A DNA stretch of 64,000 nucleotides, taken from Haloechinothrix halophila YIM 93223 (GTDB lineage Bacteria > Actinomycetota > Actinomycetes > Mycobacteriales > Pseudonocardiaceae). The DNA is taken from assembly GCF_000504245.1 (NCBI RefSeq), contig NZ_KI632509.1, positions 4,305,502 to 4,369,501 of the forward strand, read 5' to 3'. The notes below the pieces were generated by a model. It was not told the DNA's origin. It worked only from the letters and a program-made list of their open reading frames with translations, and did not search any database. Shown here in pieces: positions 38,535 to 48,907 of this stretch; within the stretch, counting starts at the first letter, position 1, and each line of letters begins with the position of its first letter. Position numbers and translations under genes: made by a program.

Positions 38535-39317
38535 ATGACATCCCCGAAGCAGACACGCGATGGTGGCGGCGGCGTGCAGTCGCTCCGGCGCGCGTTCGAA
38601 CTGCTCGAGGGGCTCGCCGACACCGGAGGCGAGGCGAGCCTTTCCGAGCTGGCGGCCACCACCGGGTTGCCGATGCCTACCATCCACCGGCTGATCCGCA
38701 CGCTGGTCGAGCTGGGCTACGTCCGGCAGAACGCGAATCGGCACTACGCCCTCGGCTCGCGGCTGATCCGGCTCGGCGAACAGGCCAGCAAGCAGTTCGG
38801 CACCTGGGCACGGCCGCACCTCACCGAGCTGGTCGACACCACCGGCGAGACAGCCAACCTGGCTGTGCTTGAGCGCGACGAGGTGGTCTACGTCGCCCAG
38901 GTCCCCTCGAAGCATTCGATGCGGATGTTCACCGAAGTGGGACGTCGATTGCTGCCGCACGGCACCGGCGTGGGCAAGGCGGTGCTCTCGCAACTTCCAC
39001 CCGATGAGGTGAGGGCGCTGCTCCGGCGAACCGGCATGCCCGCCTACACCCCGCACACCCACACCGACCCGGACGAGTTCCTCGCCCACCTGGCGGACAT
39101 CGCCGAACAGGGTTACGCGCTGGACGAGAGCGAGCAGGAGCTGGGCGTGCGCTGCATCGCCGTGCCGCTGACCGACTGCCCCGTCCCGGCAGCGGTGTCG
39201 GTATCCGGCCCGGAAGGCAGGCTCACCCAGGAGGTCGCGGAACGCATCGCACCGACGGCGGTGGAGATCGGCGCGCGGCTGTCCAAGGCGATCGCGGCAC
39301 AGGAACGCGGCGGCTGA
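38535..39317 (+). CDS. allR: IclR family regulator of allantoin/glyoxylate genes (AllR-like)
   Basis: A 260-residue IclR-family regulator behind GAAAGGAG. The winged helix covers about 15-75 (ALRAFELLEGLADTGGEASLSEL split over several helices, then TIHRLIRTLVELGYV), and the effector domain about 85-255 (LPHGTGVGKAVLSQL; YALDESEQELGVRCIAVPL). It sits between aceB and hyi. In Streptomyces coelicolor the IclR protein AllR controls equivalent allantoin and glyoxylate genes, so an AllR role is likely; E. coli AllR responds to glyoxylate and allantoin. The symbol is by analogy. Confidence 0.8.
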   Translation: MTSPKQTRDGGGGVQSLRRAFELLEGLADTGGEASLSELAATTGLPMPTIHRLIRTLVELGYVRQNANRHYALGSRLIRLGEQASKQFGTWARPHLTELVDTTGETANLAVLERDEVVYVAQVPSKHSMRMFTEVGRRLLPHGTGVGKAVLSQLPPDEVRALLRRTGMPAYTPHTHTDPDEFLAHLADIAEQGYALDESEQELGVRCIAVPLTDCPVPAAVSVSGPEGRLTQEVAERIAPTAVEIGARLSKAIAAQERGG

Positions 39318-39335
39318 CGACGTCCGCACCCCACT

Positions 39336-39369
39336 ACGGCACCTCGCTACGAGCGGGGTGCCGTTTTTT
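39336..39369 (+). terminator. Rho-independent terminator after the IclR gene
   Basis: A stem from about 39336-39348 pairs with 39352-39364 (one G-T pair), with a 3-base loop, directly followed by six T residues (39364-39369). This is the most canonical terminator in the window and separates the regulator from hyi. Confidence 0.85.
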
Positions 39370-39421
39370 GTACCCCCGTACCGGTCCACTTGACGCAGCT
39401 CACACCGCCGGGCTACCGTAT

Positions 39422-39457
39422 TTCCAAGAGACAGAACTGAACTTCCGTAATACGAAA
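39422..39457. promoter_or_regulatory. Paired operator-like sites before hyi
   Basis: TTCCGTAATACGAAA (39443-39457) is nearly a perfect palindrome. TTCCAAGAGACAGAA (39422-39436), keeping the TTCC and GAA outer arms, begins exactly 21 bases earlier. The strong copy ends 12 bases before the hyi start, overlapping its ribosome site region, a position for repression. Confidence 0.6.
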
Positions 39458-39469
39458 TCAGGAGTCATC

Positions 39470-40273
39470 ATGGACCGGCACGCGGATCGCTTCGCGGTGA
39501 ACTGCTCGCTCCTGTTCACCGAACTACCCGTGCTCGAACGTCCGGCGGCGGCAAAGGCGGCCGGGTTCGACGCCGTCGAGTTCTGGTGGCCGTTCTCCGA
39601 ACCGGTGCCGAGCCAGGCGCAGCAGGACGAGTTCGTCACCGCGCTGGCCGACGCTGGCGTCTCGCTGATCGGCTTGAACTTCTTCGGCGGGGACCTGCCA
39701 GGAGGCGACCGGGGCGTCGTGTCCTGGCCGGGCCGCGAGCAGGAGTTCCGGGACAACGCACGGATCGTGGCTGACCTTGGAGAACGCACCGGGTGCCGCG
39801 CGTTCAACGCGCTCTACGGCAACCGCCTCGACGGCGTCGACCCCGACACGCAAGACAAGCTCGCCCTGGACAACCTCACCTACGCGGCCTCGGCCGTCGA
39901 GGCGATCGGCGGCACCGTGCTCATCGAGCCAGTCAGCGGCGCCACCGGGTATCCGCTGCGCACCGCGGACGATGCCGTCGACGTCATCACGGCGCTGGCC
40001 GAACGCGGCGTGACGAATGTGGCGCTGCTCGCTGACCTCTACCACCTGCAGGTCAACGGCGATGACGTCGCGCGTGCCATCGACACCCACGCCGACCGCA
40101 TCGCCCACGTGCAGATCGCCGACGCACCGGGCCGCAACGAGCCCGGCACCGGCACCCTCGACATCAACGGCTACCTGGACCAGCTCAGCGACCGTGGCTA
40201 CACCGGACACATCGCGCTGGAGTACAAGCCGTCCGGCGCCACCGTCGACAGCTTCGGCTGGTTCACCCGATAG
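39470..40273 (+). CDS. hyi: Hydroxypyruvate isomerase
   Basis: A 267-residue TIM-barrel isomerase (AP endonuclease-2-like family), interconverting hydroxypyruvate and tartronate semialdehyde. The start is ATG 39470 behind AGGAG. It reads NCSLLFTELPVLERPAAAKAAGFDAVEFWWPF at the front, in pieces typical of Hyi, with VLIEPVS and HVQIADAPGRNEPGTGTLDI holding metal-binding Glu, His and Asp residues. It opens the hyi-glxR pair, followed by gcl. Confidence 0.93.
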   Translation: MDRHADRFAVNCSLLFTELPVLERPAAAKAAGFDAVEFWWPFSEPVPSQAQQDEFVTALADAGVSLIGLNFFGGDLPGGDRGVVSWPGREQEFRDNARIVADLGERTGCRAFNALYGNRLDGVDPDTQDKLALDNLTYAASAVEAIGGTVLIEPVSGATGYPLRTADDAVDVITALAERGVTNVALLADLYHLQVNGDDVARAIDTHADRIAHVQIADAPGRNEPGTGTLDINGYLDQLSDRGYTGHIALEYKPSGATVDSFGWFTR

Positions 40274-40294
40274 CGCACAGAAAGGACTTCCGCG

Positions 40295-41179
40295 ATGACC
40301 ACAGTGGGATTCATCGGACTCGGCATCATGGGCGGGCCGATGGCGGCCAACCTGGTCAAGGCTGGCTTCGACGTCGTCGGCTACAACCGCAGCCAGGCGG
40401 CCGTGGACCGGTTGGTCGAACAGGGCGGCCGCAAGGCTGGTTCGGTGGCGGAGGCGGTCCGCGACGCCGACGTCGTGATCACCATGCTGCCGGACTCCCC
40501 CGACGTCGAGCGGGTCGCGCTCGGTGAGGACGGCGTCCTCGCCAACGCCAAGCCAGGCCTGCTCTACATCGACTGCAGCACCATCAAGCCGGACACCGCC
40601 CGCGCGGTCGCCGAGCAGGCGTCGCAGCAAGGCGTGCGCGTGCTCGACGCCCCGGTTTCCGGCGGCGAGCAGGGCGCCATCGACGGCGCGCTGTCGATCA
40701 TGGTCGGCGGCGAGGCCGAGGCGTTCGAGGCGGCATCGGCGGTGTTCGATGCGGTCGGCAAGACCGTGGTACACGTCGGCAAGGCGAGCTCCGGCCAAAC
40801 CGTGAAGGCCGCGAACCAGCTCATCGTCGCTGGCACGCTGGAGCTGGTCGCCGAATCGATCGTGTTCCTCGAAGCGCATGGTGTCGACACCGAGGCCGCG
40901 CTGTCGGTGCTGAACGGCGGACTCGCGGGCAGCACGATCCTTGAGCGCAAGGGTGCTGGCATGCTCAAGCGCGAGTTCACCCCTGGCTTTCGCACCGAAC
41001 TGCATCACAAGGACCTCGGCATCGTGCAGGCCGCCGCCCGCGAGGCAGGCGTGACGATTCCACTCGGCGCGGTGGCGTCGCAGTTGGTCGCGGCCCTGGT
41101 GGCACGCGGCGACGGCGCGCTGGACCACTCGGCGCTGCTCAAACTCGTCGAGGAGCTGTCCGGCCGCCAGACCCCCTGA
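40295..41179 (+). CDS. glxR: 2-hydroxy-3-oxopropionate (tartronate semialdehyde) reductase
   Basis: A 294-residue beta-hydroxyacid dehydrogenase that reduces tartronate semialdehyde to D-glycerate with NAD(P)H. The Rossmann loop is VGFIGLGIMGGPMAANL at residues 4-20; DAPVSGGEQGAIDGALSIMVGG and GSGQTVKAANQ-like KASSGQTVKAANQLIV hold substrate-binding and the catalytic Lys. It starts 21 bases after hyi. A perfect 19-bp inverted repeat follows before gcl. Confidence 0.94.
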   Translation: MTTVGFIGLGIMGGPMAANLVKAGFDVVGYNRSQAAVDRLVEQGGRKAGSVAEAVRDADVVITMLPDSPDVERVALGEDGVLANAKPGLLYIDCSTIKPDTARAVAEQASQQGVRVLDAPVSGGEQGAIDGALSIMVGGEAEAFEAASAVFDAVGKTVVHVGKASSGQTVKAANQLIVAGTLELVAESIVFLEAHGVDTEAALSVLNGGLAGSTILERKGAGMLKREFTPGFRTELHHKDLGIVQAAAREAGVTIPLGAVASQLVAALVARGDGALDHSALLKLVEELSGRQTP

Positions 41180-41200
41180 TCACCGGCCACTACCGATCCC

Positions 41201-41251
41201 GGGTGCGGCTGTCGACATGTTCCCCGTATGCGCATGTCGACAGCCGCACCC
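41201..41251. other. Perfect 19-bp inverted repeat between glxR and gcl
   Basis: Arms GGGTGCGGCTGTCGACATG (41201-41219) and its exact complement (41233-41251) enclose a 13-base loop. It lies 21 bases after the glxR stop and 48 before gcl. There is no T run. It may end or attenuate the hyi-glxR transcript, stabilise its 3' end, or bind a regulator; the loop carries a fragment (TTCCCCGTATGCG) loosely like the operator motif. Confidence 0.75.
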
Positions 41252-41299
41252 TGCCCTCACAGCCTTCCCACAGCCCTGCTCACAGCAAGGAGAACGCCC

Positions 41300-43074
<1,775 letters not shown>

Positions 43075-43078
<4 letters not shown>

Positions 43079-44229
43079 GCCAGGTGGTGATCGCGCCGGA
43101 CAAGTTCAAGGGCTCGCTGTCCGCGCCGGAGGTCGCCGCGCACGTCGCGGCGGGCCTGCGGCGCGCGCGGCCGGGTCTCGACGTCCGGGAGGTGCCGGTC
43201 GCCGATGGCGGCGATGGCACGCTGGACGCCGCACTTGCGGCGGGGTTCACCCGGGTACCGGTTCGCGCGAGCGGGCCAACGGGCGAGGCGGTCGACACCG
43301 CCTACGCCCGCCGGGGCGGCACCGCCGTGGTGGAGCTGGCCGACGTGTCTGGCCTGTCCCGCCTGCCCGGACGGCGATTGGCACCGTTGGCGGCGACGTC
43401 GTTCGGCACCGGCGAGGTCATCCGCGCCGCCTTGGACGACGGCTGCCGCACGATCGTGCTCGGCCTCGGCGGCAGCGCCTGCACCGACGGTGGCGCCGGT
43501 ATGGCGCGGGCCCTCGGCGTGCGGCTGCTCGACCCGGATGGTGCGGACCTGTCACCGGGCGGGGCGGCGCTGACGCGGCTGGCCACCGCCGACGTGTCGG
43601 GCCTGCATCCCGCGGTCGCCGAGGCCGACATCGTCGTCGCCAGCGACGTCGATAACCCGCTACTCGGTGAGCACGGCGCGGCGGCCGTCTACGGCCCGCA
43701 GAAGGGCGCGGATACCGAGCAGGTCGCGCTGCTGGACGCCGCACTGGCTCGCTGGGCCGAGGTACTCCAGCGCGACACAAACGTCGACCCCGCGACCGCG
43801 ACGCGACCAGGGGCAGGCGCGGCGGGCGGCGTCGGCTTCGCCGCGCTCGCGCTGCTCGGCGCCGTGCTCCGGCCCGGCATCGAGTACCTGCTCGACCTGG
43901 TCGGTTTCCACCGGCAGCTAGCGGGTGCGTCGCTCGTCGTCACCGGCGAGGGCTCACTGGACGAACAGACCCTGCGCGGCAAGGCACCCGCGGGCGTGGC
44001 CGCCGCGGCCCACGCGGCCGGGGTGCCGGTGGTCGCGGTGGCGGGCCGCTGCCTGCTGGCCTCTGAGACGCTGACGGCGTCCGGTTTCGCGGCCGCCTAT
44101 GCGCTGACCGACATCGAGTCGGACCCGCGCCGCTGCGTCGCCGAGGCCGGGCCGCTGCTGGAACGGCTCGCTACGGACCGGCTAGCGGCGATAATCGACA
44201 CTGACACTCACCTGGAGGAGACGCGATGA
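43075..44229 (+). CDS. glxK: Glycerate kinase
   Basis: A 384-residue GarK/GlxK-type (type I) glycerate kinase, phosphorylating D-glycerate from the Gcl-GlxR route, normally to 2-phosphoglycerate. The start [18 protein letters not shown] is the family signature. [19 protein letters not shown] and [16 protein letters not shown] follow, and [17 protein letters not shown] lies near residue 290. It overlaps gcl and allantoicase at both ends (ATGA), so gcl-glxK-alc is one translational unit linking glyoxylate use to its source. Confidence 0.94.
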
Positions 44230-45407
44230 CCAGCACCGAGTTCACCGAACTGCCCGACCTCGCCGCGAGGGCGCTCGGCGGTGCGGTCATCGCGGCCAAC
44301 GACGAGTTCTTCGCGGAAAAGGAGAACCTGCTCAACCCCGGCGCGCCGGAGTTCCGCCCGCACACCTTCGGCCACAAGGGCCAGGTGTACGACGGCTGGG
44401 AGACCCGCCGCCGCCGCGAACCAGGCCACGACTGGGCGGTGGTGCGGCTCGGGGCGCCCGGCGTCGTGCACGGCGTCAACGTCGACACCGCGTTTTTCAA
44501 GGGCAACTACCCCGAGGAATGCTCCGTCGAGGCGGCCGCGAACCCGGGTTACCCCTCCCCCGACGAGCTGGCCGACGCCGAATGGGTGGAGATCCTGCCA
44601 CGCTCCCCACTCAAGGGCGACACCGCGAATCTGTTCCCGGTCGACTCAGCGCAGCGGTTTACGCACGTGCGGCTGAACATCCACCCGGACGGCGGCGTCG
44701 CCCGGCTCCGGGTGCACGGCGACGTGGTGCCGGACCCACGGTGGTTCGCAGGCATGCCGCTTGATCTGGCCGCGATGGCGAACGGCGGTGCGGTCACCGA
44801 CTGCTCCAATCGGTTCTTCTCGGCACCGAACAACCTGCTGCTGCCCGGCAACGCGCACGTCATGGGCGAGGGCTGGGAGACCGCCCGTCGCCGCGACGAC
44901 GCCAACGACTGGGTCAACGTCCAGCTCGCTGGGGAGGGCGTGGTGCGCCAGGTCGTCGTGGACACCACGCACTTCAAGGGCAACGCGCCCGGCTGGTTCC
45001 GGCTCACCGGCGGTACCGATCCCGACCGCCCGCAGGACTGGCGGGAGCTGATCGGCCGCACCCGGTTGCAGCCGGACACCTGCCATCGGTTCCTGGTCAC
45101 GGAGTCCGAACCGGTGACGCACGCACGCATCGACGTCTACCCCGACGGCGGCTTCGCCCGGCTCCGGTTGTTCGGTGAGCTGACGCCCGCTGGCCGGGAA
45201 CGGATCGGACTGAACTGGTTCGACCGGCTGCCCGCAGCGAACGCCGTCGCGGTGCTGACCGAGGACGCCGAGCTCAGCGTGTCCGCCGCAGAGGTCGTGG
45301 TGTCCAAGCGACCGCTGACCGACGCCGATGGCCTGCGCGCCGCGCTGGCGGCAGCGGCAGTATCCGAACAGGCCGCTGCCGACGTCGAACGCATCATCCT
45401 CGGCTGA
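44226..45407 (+). CDS. alc: Allantoicase
   Basis: A 393-residue allantoicase with two repeated jelly-roll domains (about 20-180 and 195-345), each with the YDGWETRRRR or GEGWETARRR motif and HFKGNAP or FFKGNYP. It hydrolyses allantoate to ureidoglycolate and urea. The last 45 residues (after WFDRLPA) add a helical tail. It follows glxK with an ATGA overlap and is followed by the 128-residue protein discussed below. Confidence 0.95.
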   Translation: MTSTEFTELPDLAARALGGAVIAANDEFFAEKENLLNPGAPEFRPHTFGHKGQVYDGWETRRRREPGHDWAVVRLGAPGVVHGVNVDTAFFKGNYPEECSVEAAANPGYPSPDELADAEWVEILPRSPLKGDTANLFPVDSAQRFTHVRLNIHPDGGVARLRVHGDVVPDPRWFAGMPLDLAAMANGGAVTDCSNRFFSAPNNLLLPGNAHVMGEGWETARRRDDANDWVNVQLAGEGVVRQVVVDTTHFKGNAPGWFRLTGGTDPDRPQDWRELIGRTRLQPDTCHRFLVTESEPVTHARIDVYPDGGFARLRLFGELTPAGRERIGLNWFDRLPAANAVAVLTEDAELSVSAAEVVVSKRPLTDADGLRAALAAAAVSEQAAADVERIILG

Positions 45408-45457
45408 GCAGAATCCCGGGCGCACGCGCCCTCAGAACCGACTCCCTGGAGGCCCTC

Positions 45458-45844
45458 ATGGTCTACATGTTCCTCAACGGCGGCGGCATGCGCGGCGGCG
45501 ACCTGCACCACCAGCTGCGGGGTGCGCCGTTGGTCAAGGAGACACGCACCGCGCCGAAGTACCGCTTCCACTCCGTCGACGACCGTTTCCCCGGGCTGGA
45601 ACCGGTGGACGAGGGCGGCGTCGCCGTCTGGGGCGAGCTGTACGACCTGCCGATGGAGACACTGCGCGACTCGCTGCTGCCCGCCGAGCCGCCCGAGCTG
45701 GAACTGAGCGTCATCGAGCTGGAGGACGGCACCTCGTCGTTCGCGGTAGTACTGCGCACGGAGTACCAGCGCACCGCGACGCTGACCGACATCTCGGACG
45801 TCGGCTCGTGGCGCGCGTACAAGGGCATCGAACCGCCCGCGTAG
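45458..45844 (+). CDS. Allophanate hydrolase C-terminal-like / gamma-glutamylcyclotransferase-fold protein
   Basis: A 128-residue protein resembling the C-terminal domain of allophanate hydrolases (AtzF type), often annotated gamma-glutamylcyclotransferase-like: MFLNGGGMRGGDLHHQL, RTAPKYRFHSV, GGVAVWGELYDLP and EPPELELSVIELEDG are the shared blocks. It lies 50 bases after allantoicase, just where a ureidoglycolate lyase is expected, and bears no resemblance to classical AllA. A role in ureidoglycolate or urea-derivative turnover is plausible but unproven. Confidence 0.65.
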   Translation: MVYMFLNGGGMRGGDLHHQLRGAPLVKETRTAPKYRFHSVDDRFPGLEPVDEGGVAVWGELYDLPMETLRDSLLPAEPPELELSVIELEDGTSSFAVVLRTEYQRTATLTDISDVGSWRAYKGIEPPA

Positions 45845-45907
45845 CAGGACGATCGAGGAGCCTGTGAAGCCCGCGACCCGGTGGCACGGCGACGCCGCAC
45901 GCGCCAG

Positions 45908-45940
45908 CGGCCCCGGACGCACAGGTGGCGTCCGGGGCCG
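45908..45940. terminator. 13-bp hairpin between convergent alc-side and allB genes
   Basis: Arms CGGCCCCGGACGC (45908-45920) and the exact complement (45928-45940) enclose a 7-base loop. It lies 64 bases after the 128-residue gene stop and 23 bases past the allB stop, so it can serve both transcripts. No T run is present. Confidence 0.75.
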
Positions 45941-45962
45941 GTCGGTGTTCAGTGTGCGCCGG

Positions 45963-47294
45963 TCAGCACATCCCGCGCCGCAGCAGCGTTCCGGCGGGCT
46001 CCTCGCCGGTGACCTCGGCGCCGCGCAGCCAGGTGCCGCGCACCACGCCGGACAGCGTGCGGCCGTGGTAGGCGCTGACCGGGTTGCGGTGCCGCAGTTT
46101 CCCGGCGTCCACGACGAACCCCTCGTCGGGCGCGAACACGCAGAAGTCCGCATCGTAGCCGAGTGCGATGTGTCCCTTGCGCCGCATCCCCACCTGCGCG
46201 GCGGGACGTTCGGCCATCCACCGCACGACGTCGGTCAGCGCGAAGCCGCGCTTCCTCGCCTCCGTCCAGATGGCGGGCAGGCCGAGTTGCAGGCTCGCGA
46301 TGCCGCCCCACGCGACGCCGAAGTCCCCGATGTCGAGGCGCTTCAGCTCCGGCGTGCAGGGCGAGTGGTCGCTGACGACGCAGTCGATGAGCCCGTCGGC
46401 GAGGCCCTGCCACAGCGCCTCCCGGTTTTCCGCCTCGCGGATCGGCGGACAGCACTTGAACTCCGTCGCGCCCTCCGGGATCTCTTCCGCGGTGAAGCAC
46501 AGGTAGTGCGGGCAGGTCTCCACGGTGAGCGCGACGCCGTCGCGGCGGGCGGTGGCGATCATGGGCAGCGCGTCCGACGAGGACAGATGCAGGATGTGCA
46601 CCCGCGCGCCCGTCCACCGCGCCAGTTCGATGACCTGCGCGATCGCCACGTTTTCCGCCCCGCGCGGGCGGGAGCGCAAGAACTTCTCGTACTGCGCGCC
46701 CTGTGCGGCGGGCGCGTGCTCGATGGCGTCGGAGTTCTCGGCGTGCACGATCATCTGCGCCCCGAAGCCGCGCACCGCGCGCAGGGCGTCCTCCAGTTCC
46801 TGCGCGCCGAGCGGCGGAAACTCGTCCACGCCGGAGTGCAGCAGGAAGCACTTGAACCCGAACACGCCCGCGTCGTGCAGGCCGCGCAGGTCGCCGAGGT
46901 TGCCAGGCACCGCGCCGCCCCAGAACCCGACGTCGATGTGCACCTTGCCCTCGGCGGTCTTGCGCTTCACCGCGAGCGACTCGACGTCCACCGTGGGCGG
47001 AATGCTGTTCAGCGGCATGTCCACGAGCGTGGTGACCCCGCCTGCCGCCGCCGCGCGGGTGGCGGTTTCGAAGCCCTCCCACTCGCTGCGGCCGGGGTCG
47101 TTGACGTGCACGTGCGTGTCGACGAGGCCGGGCAGCAGCACGACGTCGTCGTCGAGATCGATCACGCGGTCGGCGTCCATCTCGGCGTCGTACGGCTCGA
47201 TGGCCACGATCTTCCCGTCGGCGACGCCGATCGACCGCGCGACCTCGCCAGCCGCCGTGACGGTCCGTCGCGCCCTGAACACCAGGTCCACCAT
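45963..47294 (-). CDS. allB: Allantoinase
   Basis: A 443-residue cyclic amidohydrolase opening the allantoin ring to allantoate. ATG 47294 is chosen because GGAGG lies 7 bases upstream; an ATG two codons earlier is too close to that site. The metal motif is DTHVHVND, the carbamylated Lys lies in [16 protein letters not shown], and [22 protein letters not shown] and [11 protein letters not shown] complete the set. It is divergent from an AzgA-like permease with paired operator-like sites between. Confidence 0.95.
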   Translation of the reverse strand: MVDLVFRARRTVTAAGEVARSIGVADGKIVAIEPYDAEMDADRVIDLDDDVVLLPGLVDTHVHVNDPGRSEWEGFETATRAAAAGGVTTLVDMPLNSIPPTVDVESLAVKRKTAEGKVHIDVGFWGGAVPGNLGDLRGLHDAGVFGFKCFLLHSGVDEFPPLGAQELEDALRAVRGFGAQMIVHAENSDAIEHAPAAQGAQYEKFLRSRPRGAENVAIAQVIELARWTGARVHILHLSSSDALPMIATARRDGVALTVETCPHYLCFTAEEIPEGATEFKCCPPIREAENREALWQGLADGLIDCVVSDHSPCTPELKRLDIGDFGVAWGGIASLQLGLPAIWTEARKRGFALTDVVRWMAERPAAQVGMRRKGHIALGYDADFCVFAPDEGFVVDAGKLRHRNPVSAYHGRTLSGVVRGTWLRGAEVTGEEPAGTLLRRGMC

Positions 47295-47310
47295 GCCCAT
47301 GCCTCCGCAT

Positions 47311-47346
47311 TTCCGAGTCTTGAAAGACAACTACCGGAATCCGAAA
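47311..47346. promoter_or_regulatory. Paired operator-like sites between allB and azgA
   Basis: TACCGGAATCCGAAA (47332-47346) matches the hyi operator at 12 of 15 positions. TTCCGAGTCTTGAAA (47311-47325) keeps both outer arms TTCCG and GAAA and begins exactly 21 bases earlier. The pair lies 17-52 bases upstream of the allB start and far (about 155) from the permease start, so it would mainly control allB. Confidence 0.55.
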
Positions 47347-47500
47347 TTAATCGTGGGCCACATCACGCCGTCGCGTCAAGATGGCCACTATCAATCGTCG
47401 CTTATCACAGTGCCAGCCAGCCGGACTTGGACGTGCCGAGCACGTGGTGCAGGATCAAGAGCCACATCGCGAGATCAGCAAGCACCGGCAGGAGGACATC

Positions 47501-48853
47501 GTGACGTCGGACGACAAGGTCTCGGCCCCCGAACAGGGCGGACGCGGCAATCCCTTCGACCGCTTCTTTCGGCTCAGCGAGGAAGGCACGACGGTCGGCA
47601 GAGAGGCCATCGCGGGCGTCACGACGTTCCTCGCCATGGCCTACATCCTGGGCGTCAACCCGAACATCCTGGGCCAGACTGGGATGCCGGAAGACTCGGT
47701 CTTCGTCGCGACCGGGCTCGCCGCCGCGCTCGGCACGCTGATCATGGGCCTGTGGGCGCGCTACCCCATCGCGCTCGCGCCCGGCATGGGACTGAACGCC
47801 TTCTTCGCGTTCACCGTGGTGCTCACGCTGGGCATCCCGTGGCAGACGGCGCTGGCGGGCACGCTCGCCTCCGGTGTGCTGTTCTTCCTGCTCGCGGTGT
47901 CCGGCATCCGGGAGGCGATCATCAACGCCATCCCGTTGCAGCTCAAGCTCGCCACCGGTGCCGGGATCGGGCTGTTCATCGCGTTCATCGGGCTGCAGGC
48001 CGCCGGGGTCGTCGTCGACAGCGACGCCACCCTGGTCACCCTCGGCGACCTGACGTCCGCGGGCACCGTGCTGACCGCGTTCGGCCTGCTGATGACGACC
48101 TTGTTCCTGGTGCGCGGCATCCGTGGCGGGGTGTTCTACGGGATGGTGCTCACCGCGATCGCCGGGGTCGTCACCGGCTACATCGACCCGCCTGACGCGG
48201 TGGTCAGCGGCGTGCCCAGCCTCGCGCCCACGTTCGGCCAGGCGATCACGAACCTGCCGGAGTTGTTCACCGCGCAGATGGCGATCGTCGTGTTCACCAT
48301 GCTGTTCGTCGACTTCTTCGACACGTCGGGCACCTTGATCGCGATCGCCAATCAGGCTGGGTTCCTGCGTGACGGCAAGCTGCCCCGCGCGATCCGCGCG
48401 TTCAGCTCCGACTCGGTGGCCACCATGGGTGGCGCGGTGCTCGGCACGTCGACGACGACGTCCTACATCGAGTCGTCCGCCGGTGTCGCCGCGGGTGGCC
48501 GCACGGGGCTGACGTCGGTGTTCACAGCAACGCTCTTCCTACTGGCGCTGTTCTTCTCGCCGTTGCTGGCGGTGGTGACGCCGGAGGTCACCGCGCCCGC
48601 GCTGATCGTCGTCGGCGTGCTGATGGCCACCGGCCTCGGTGGGATCGAGTGGCAGAAGCTGGAGTTCGCGATCCCGGCGTTCGTGATGGTGATCGCGATG
48701 CCGCTGACGTACTCGATCGCCAACGGCATCGCGCTCGGCCTGATCTTCTACCCGCTGATGATGCTGTTCCGGGGACGCTGGCGGGAGGTCCACCCAGCGC
48801 TGTACGTGTTGTTGCTGGTGTTCCTGGCGTACTTCATCTGGTTCGCGGCATAG
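47501..48853 (+). CDS. AzgA-type guanine/hypoxanthine (NCS2 family) permease
   Basis: A 450-residue permease, from GTG 47501 behind AGGAGG. About 12 membrane segments; AzgA-type motifs are AGVTTFLAMAYILGVNP, GMGLNAFFAF, FVDFFDTSGTLIA and GTSTTTSYIESSAGV, the last distinguishing the COG2252 (adenine/guanine/hypoxanthine) branch from uracil/xanthine transporters. It imports purine bases with protons. It is divergent from allB and convergent with a deaminase gene; the unit fits import feeding the island. Confidence 0.9.
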   Translation: MTSDDKVSAPEQGGRGNPFDRFFRLSEEGTTVGREAIAGVTTFLAMAYILGVNPNILGQTGMPEDSVFVATGLAAALGTLIMGLWARYPIALAPGMGLNAFFAFTVVLTLGIPWQTALAGTLASGVLFFLLAVSGIREAIINAIPLQLKLATGAGIGLFIAFIGLQAAGVVVDSDATLVTLGDLTSAGTVLTAFGLLMTTLFLVRGIRGGVFYGMVLTAIAGVVTGYIDPPDAVVSGVPSLAPTFGQAITNLPELFTAQMAIVVFTMLFVDFFDTSGTLIAIANQAGFLRDGKLPRAIRAFSSDSVATMGGAVLGTSTTTSYIESSAGVAAGGRTGLTSVFTATLFLLALFFSPLLAVVTPEVTAPALIVVGVLMATGLGGIEWQKLEFAIPAFVMVIAMPLTYSIANGIALGLIFYPLMMLFRGRWREVHPALYVLLLVFLAYFIWFAA

Positions 48854-48858
48854 CGCGG

Positions 48859-48904
48859 GTCGTGAGTGCTGATCCGGGTTCTAACCCTGACCAGCACTCA
48901 CGAC
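48859..48904. terminator. 13-bp hairpin between permease and deaminase genes
   Basis: Arms GTCGTGAGTGCTG (48859-48871) and the exact complement (48892-48904) enclose a 20-base loop that itself contains GGGTT and AACCC. It lies between convergent stops at 48853 and 48908, serving both. Confidence 0.75.
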
Positions 48905-48907
48905 TGT

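Noticed and set aside
39524-41128. 534-codon minus-strand frame across hyi and glxR
   Set aside because: Spans two well-supported plus-strand genes and their gap; composition (Val, Gly, Arg, His, Gln rich) is typical of a shadow.
45864-47504. 546-codon plus-strand frame opposite allantoinase, with a GAGGAG site near 45854
   Set aside because: The frame runs antisense to the conserved allB and through the terminator hairpin at 45908-45940; no homology is recognisable.
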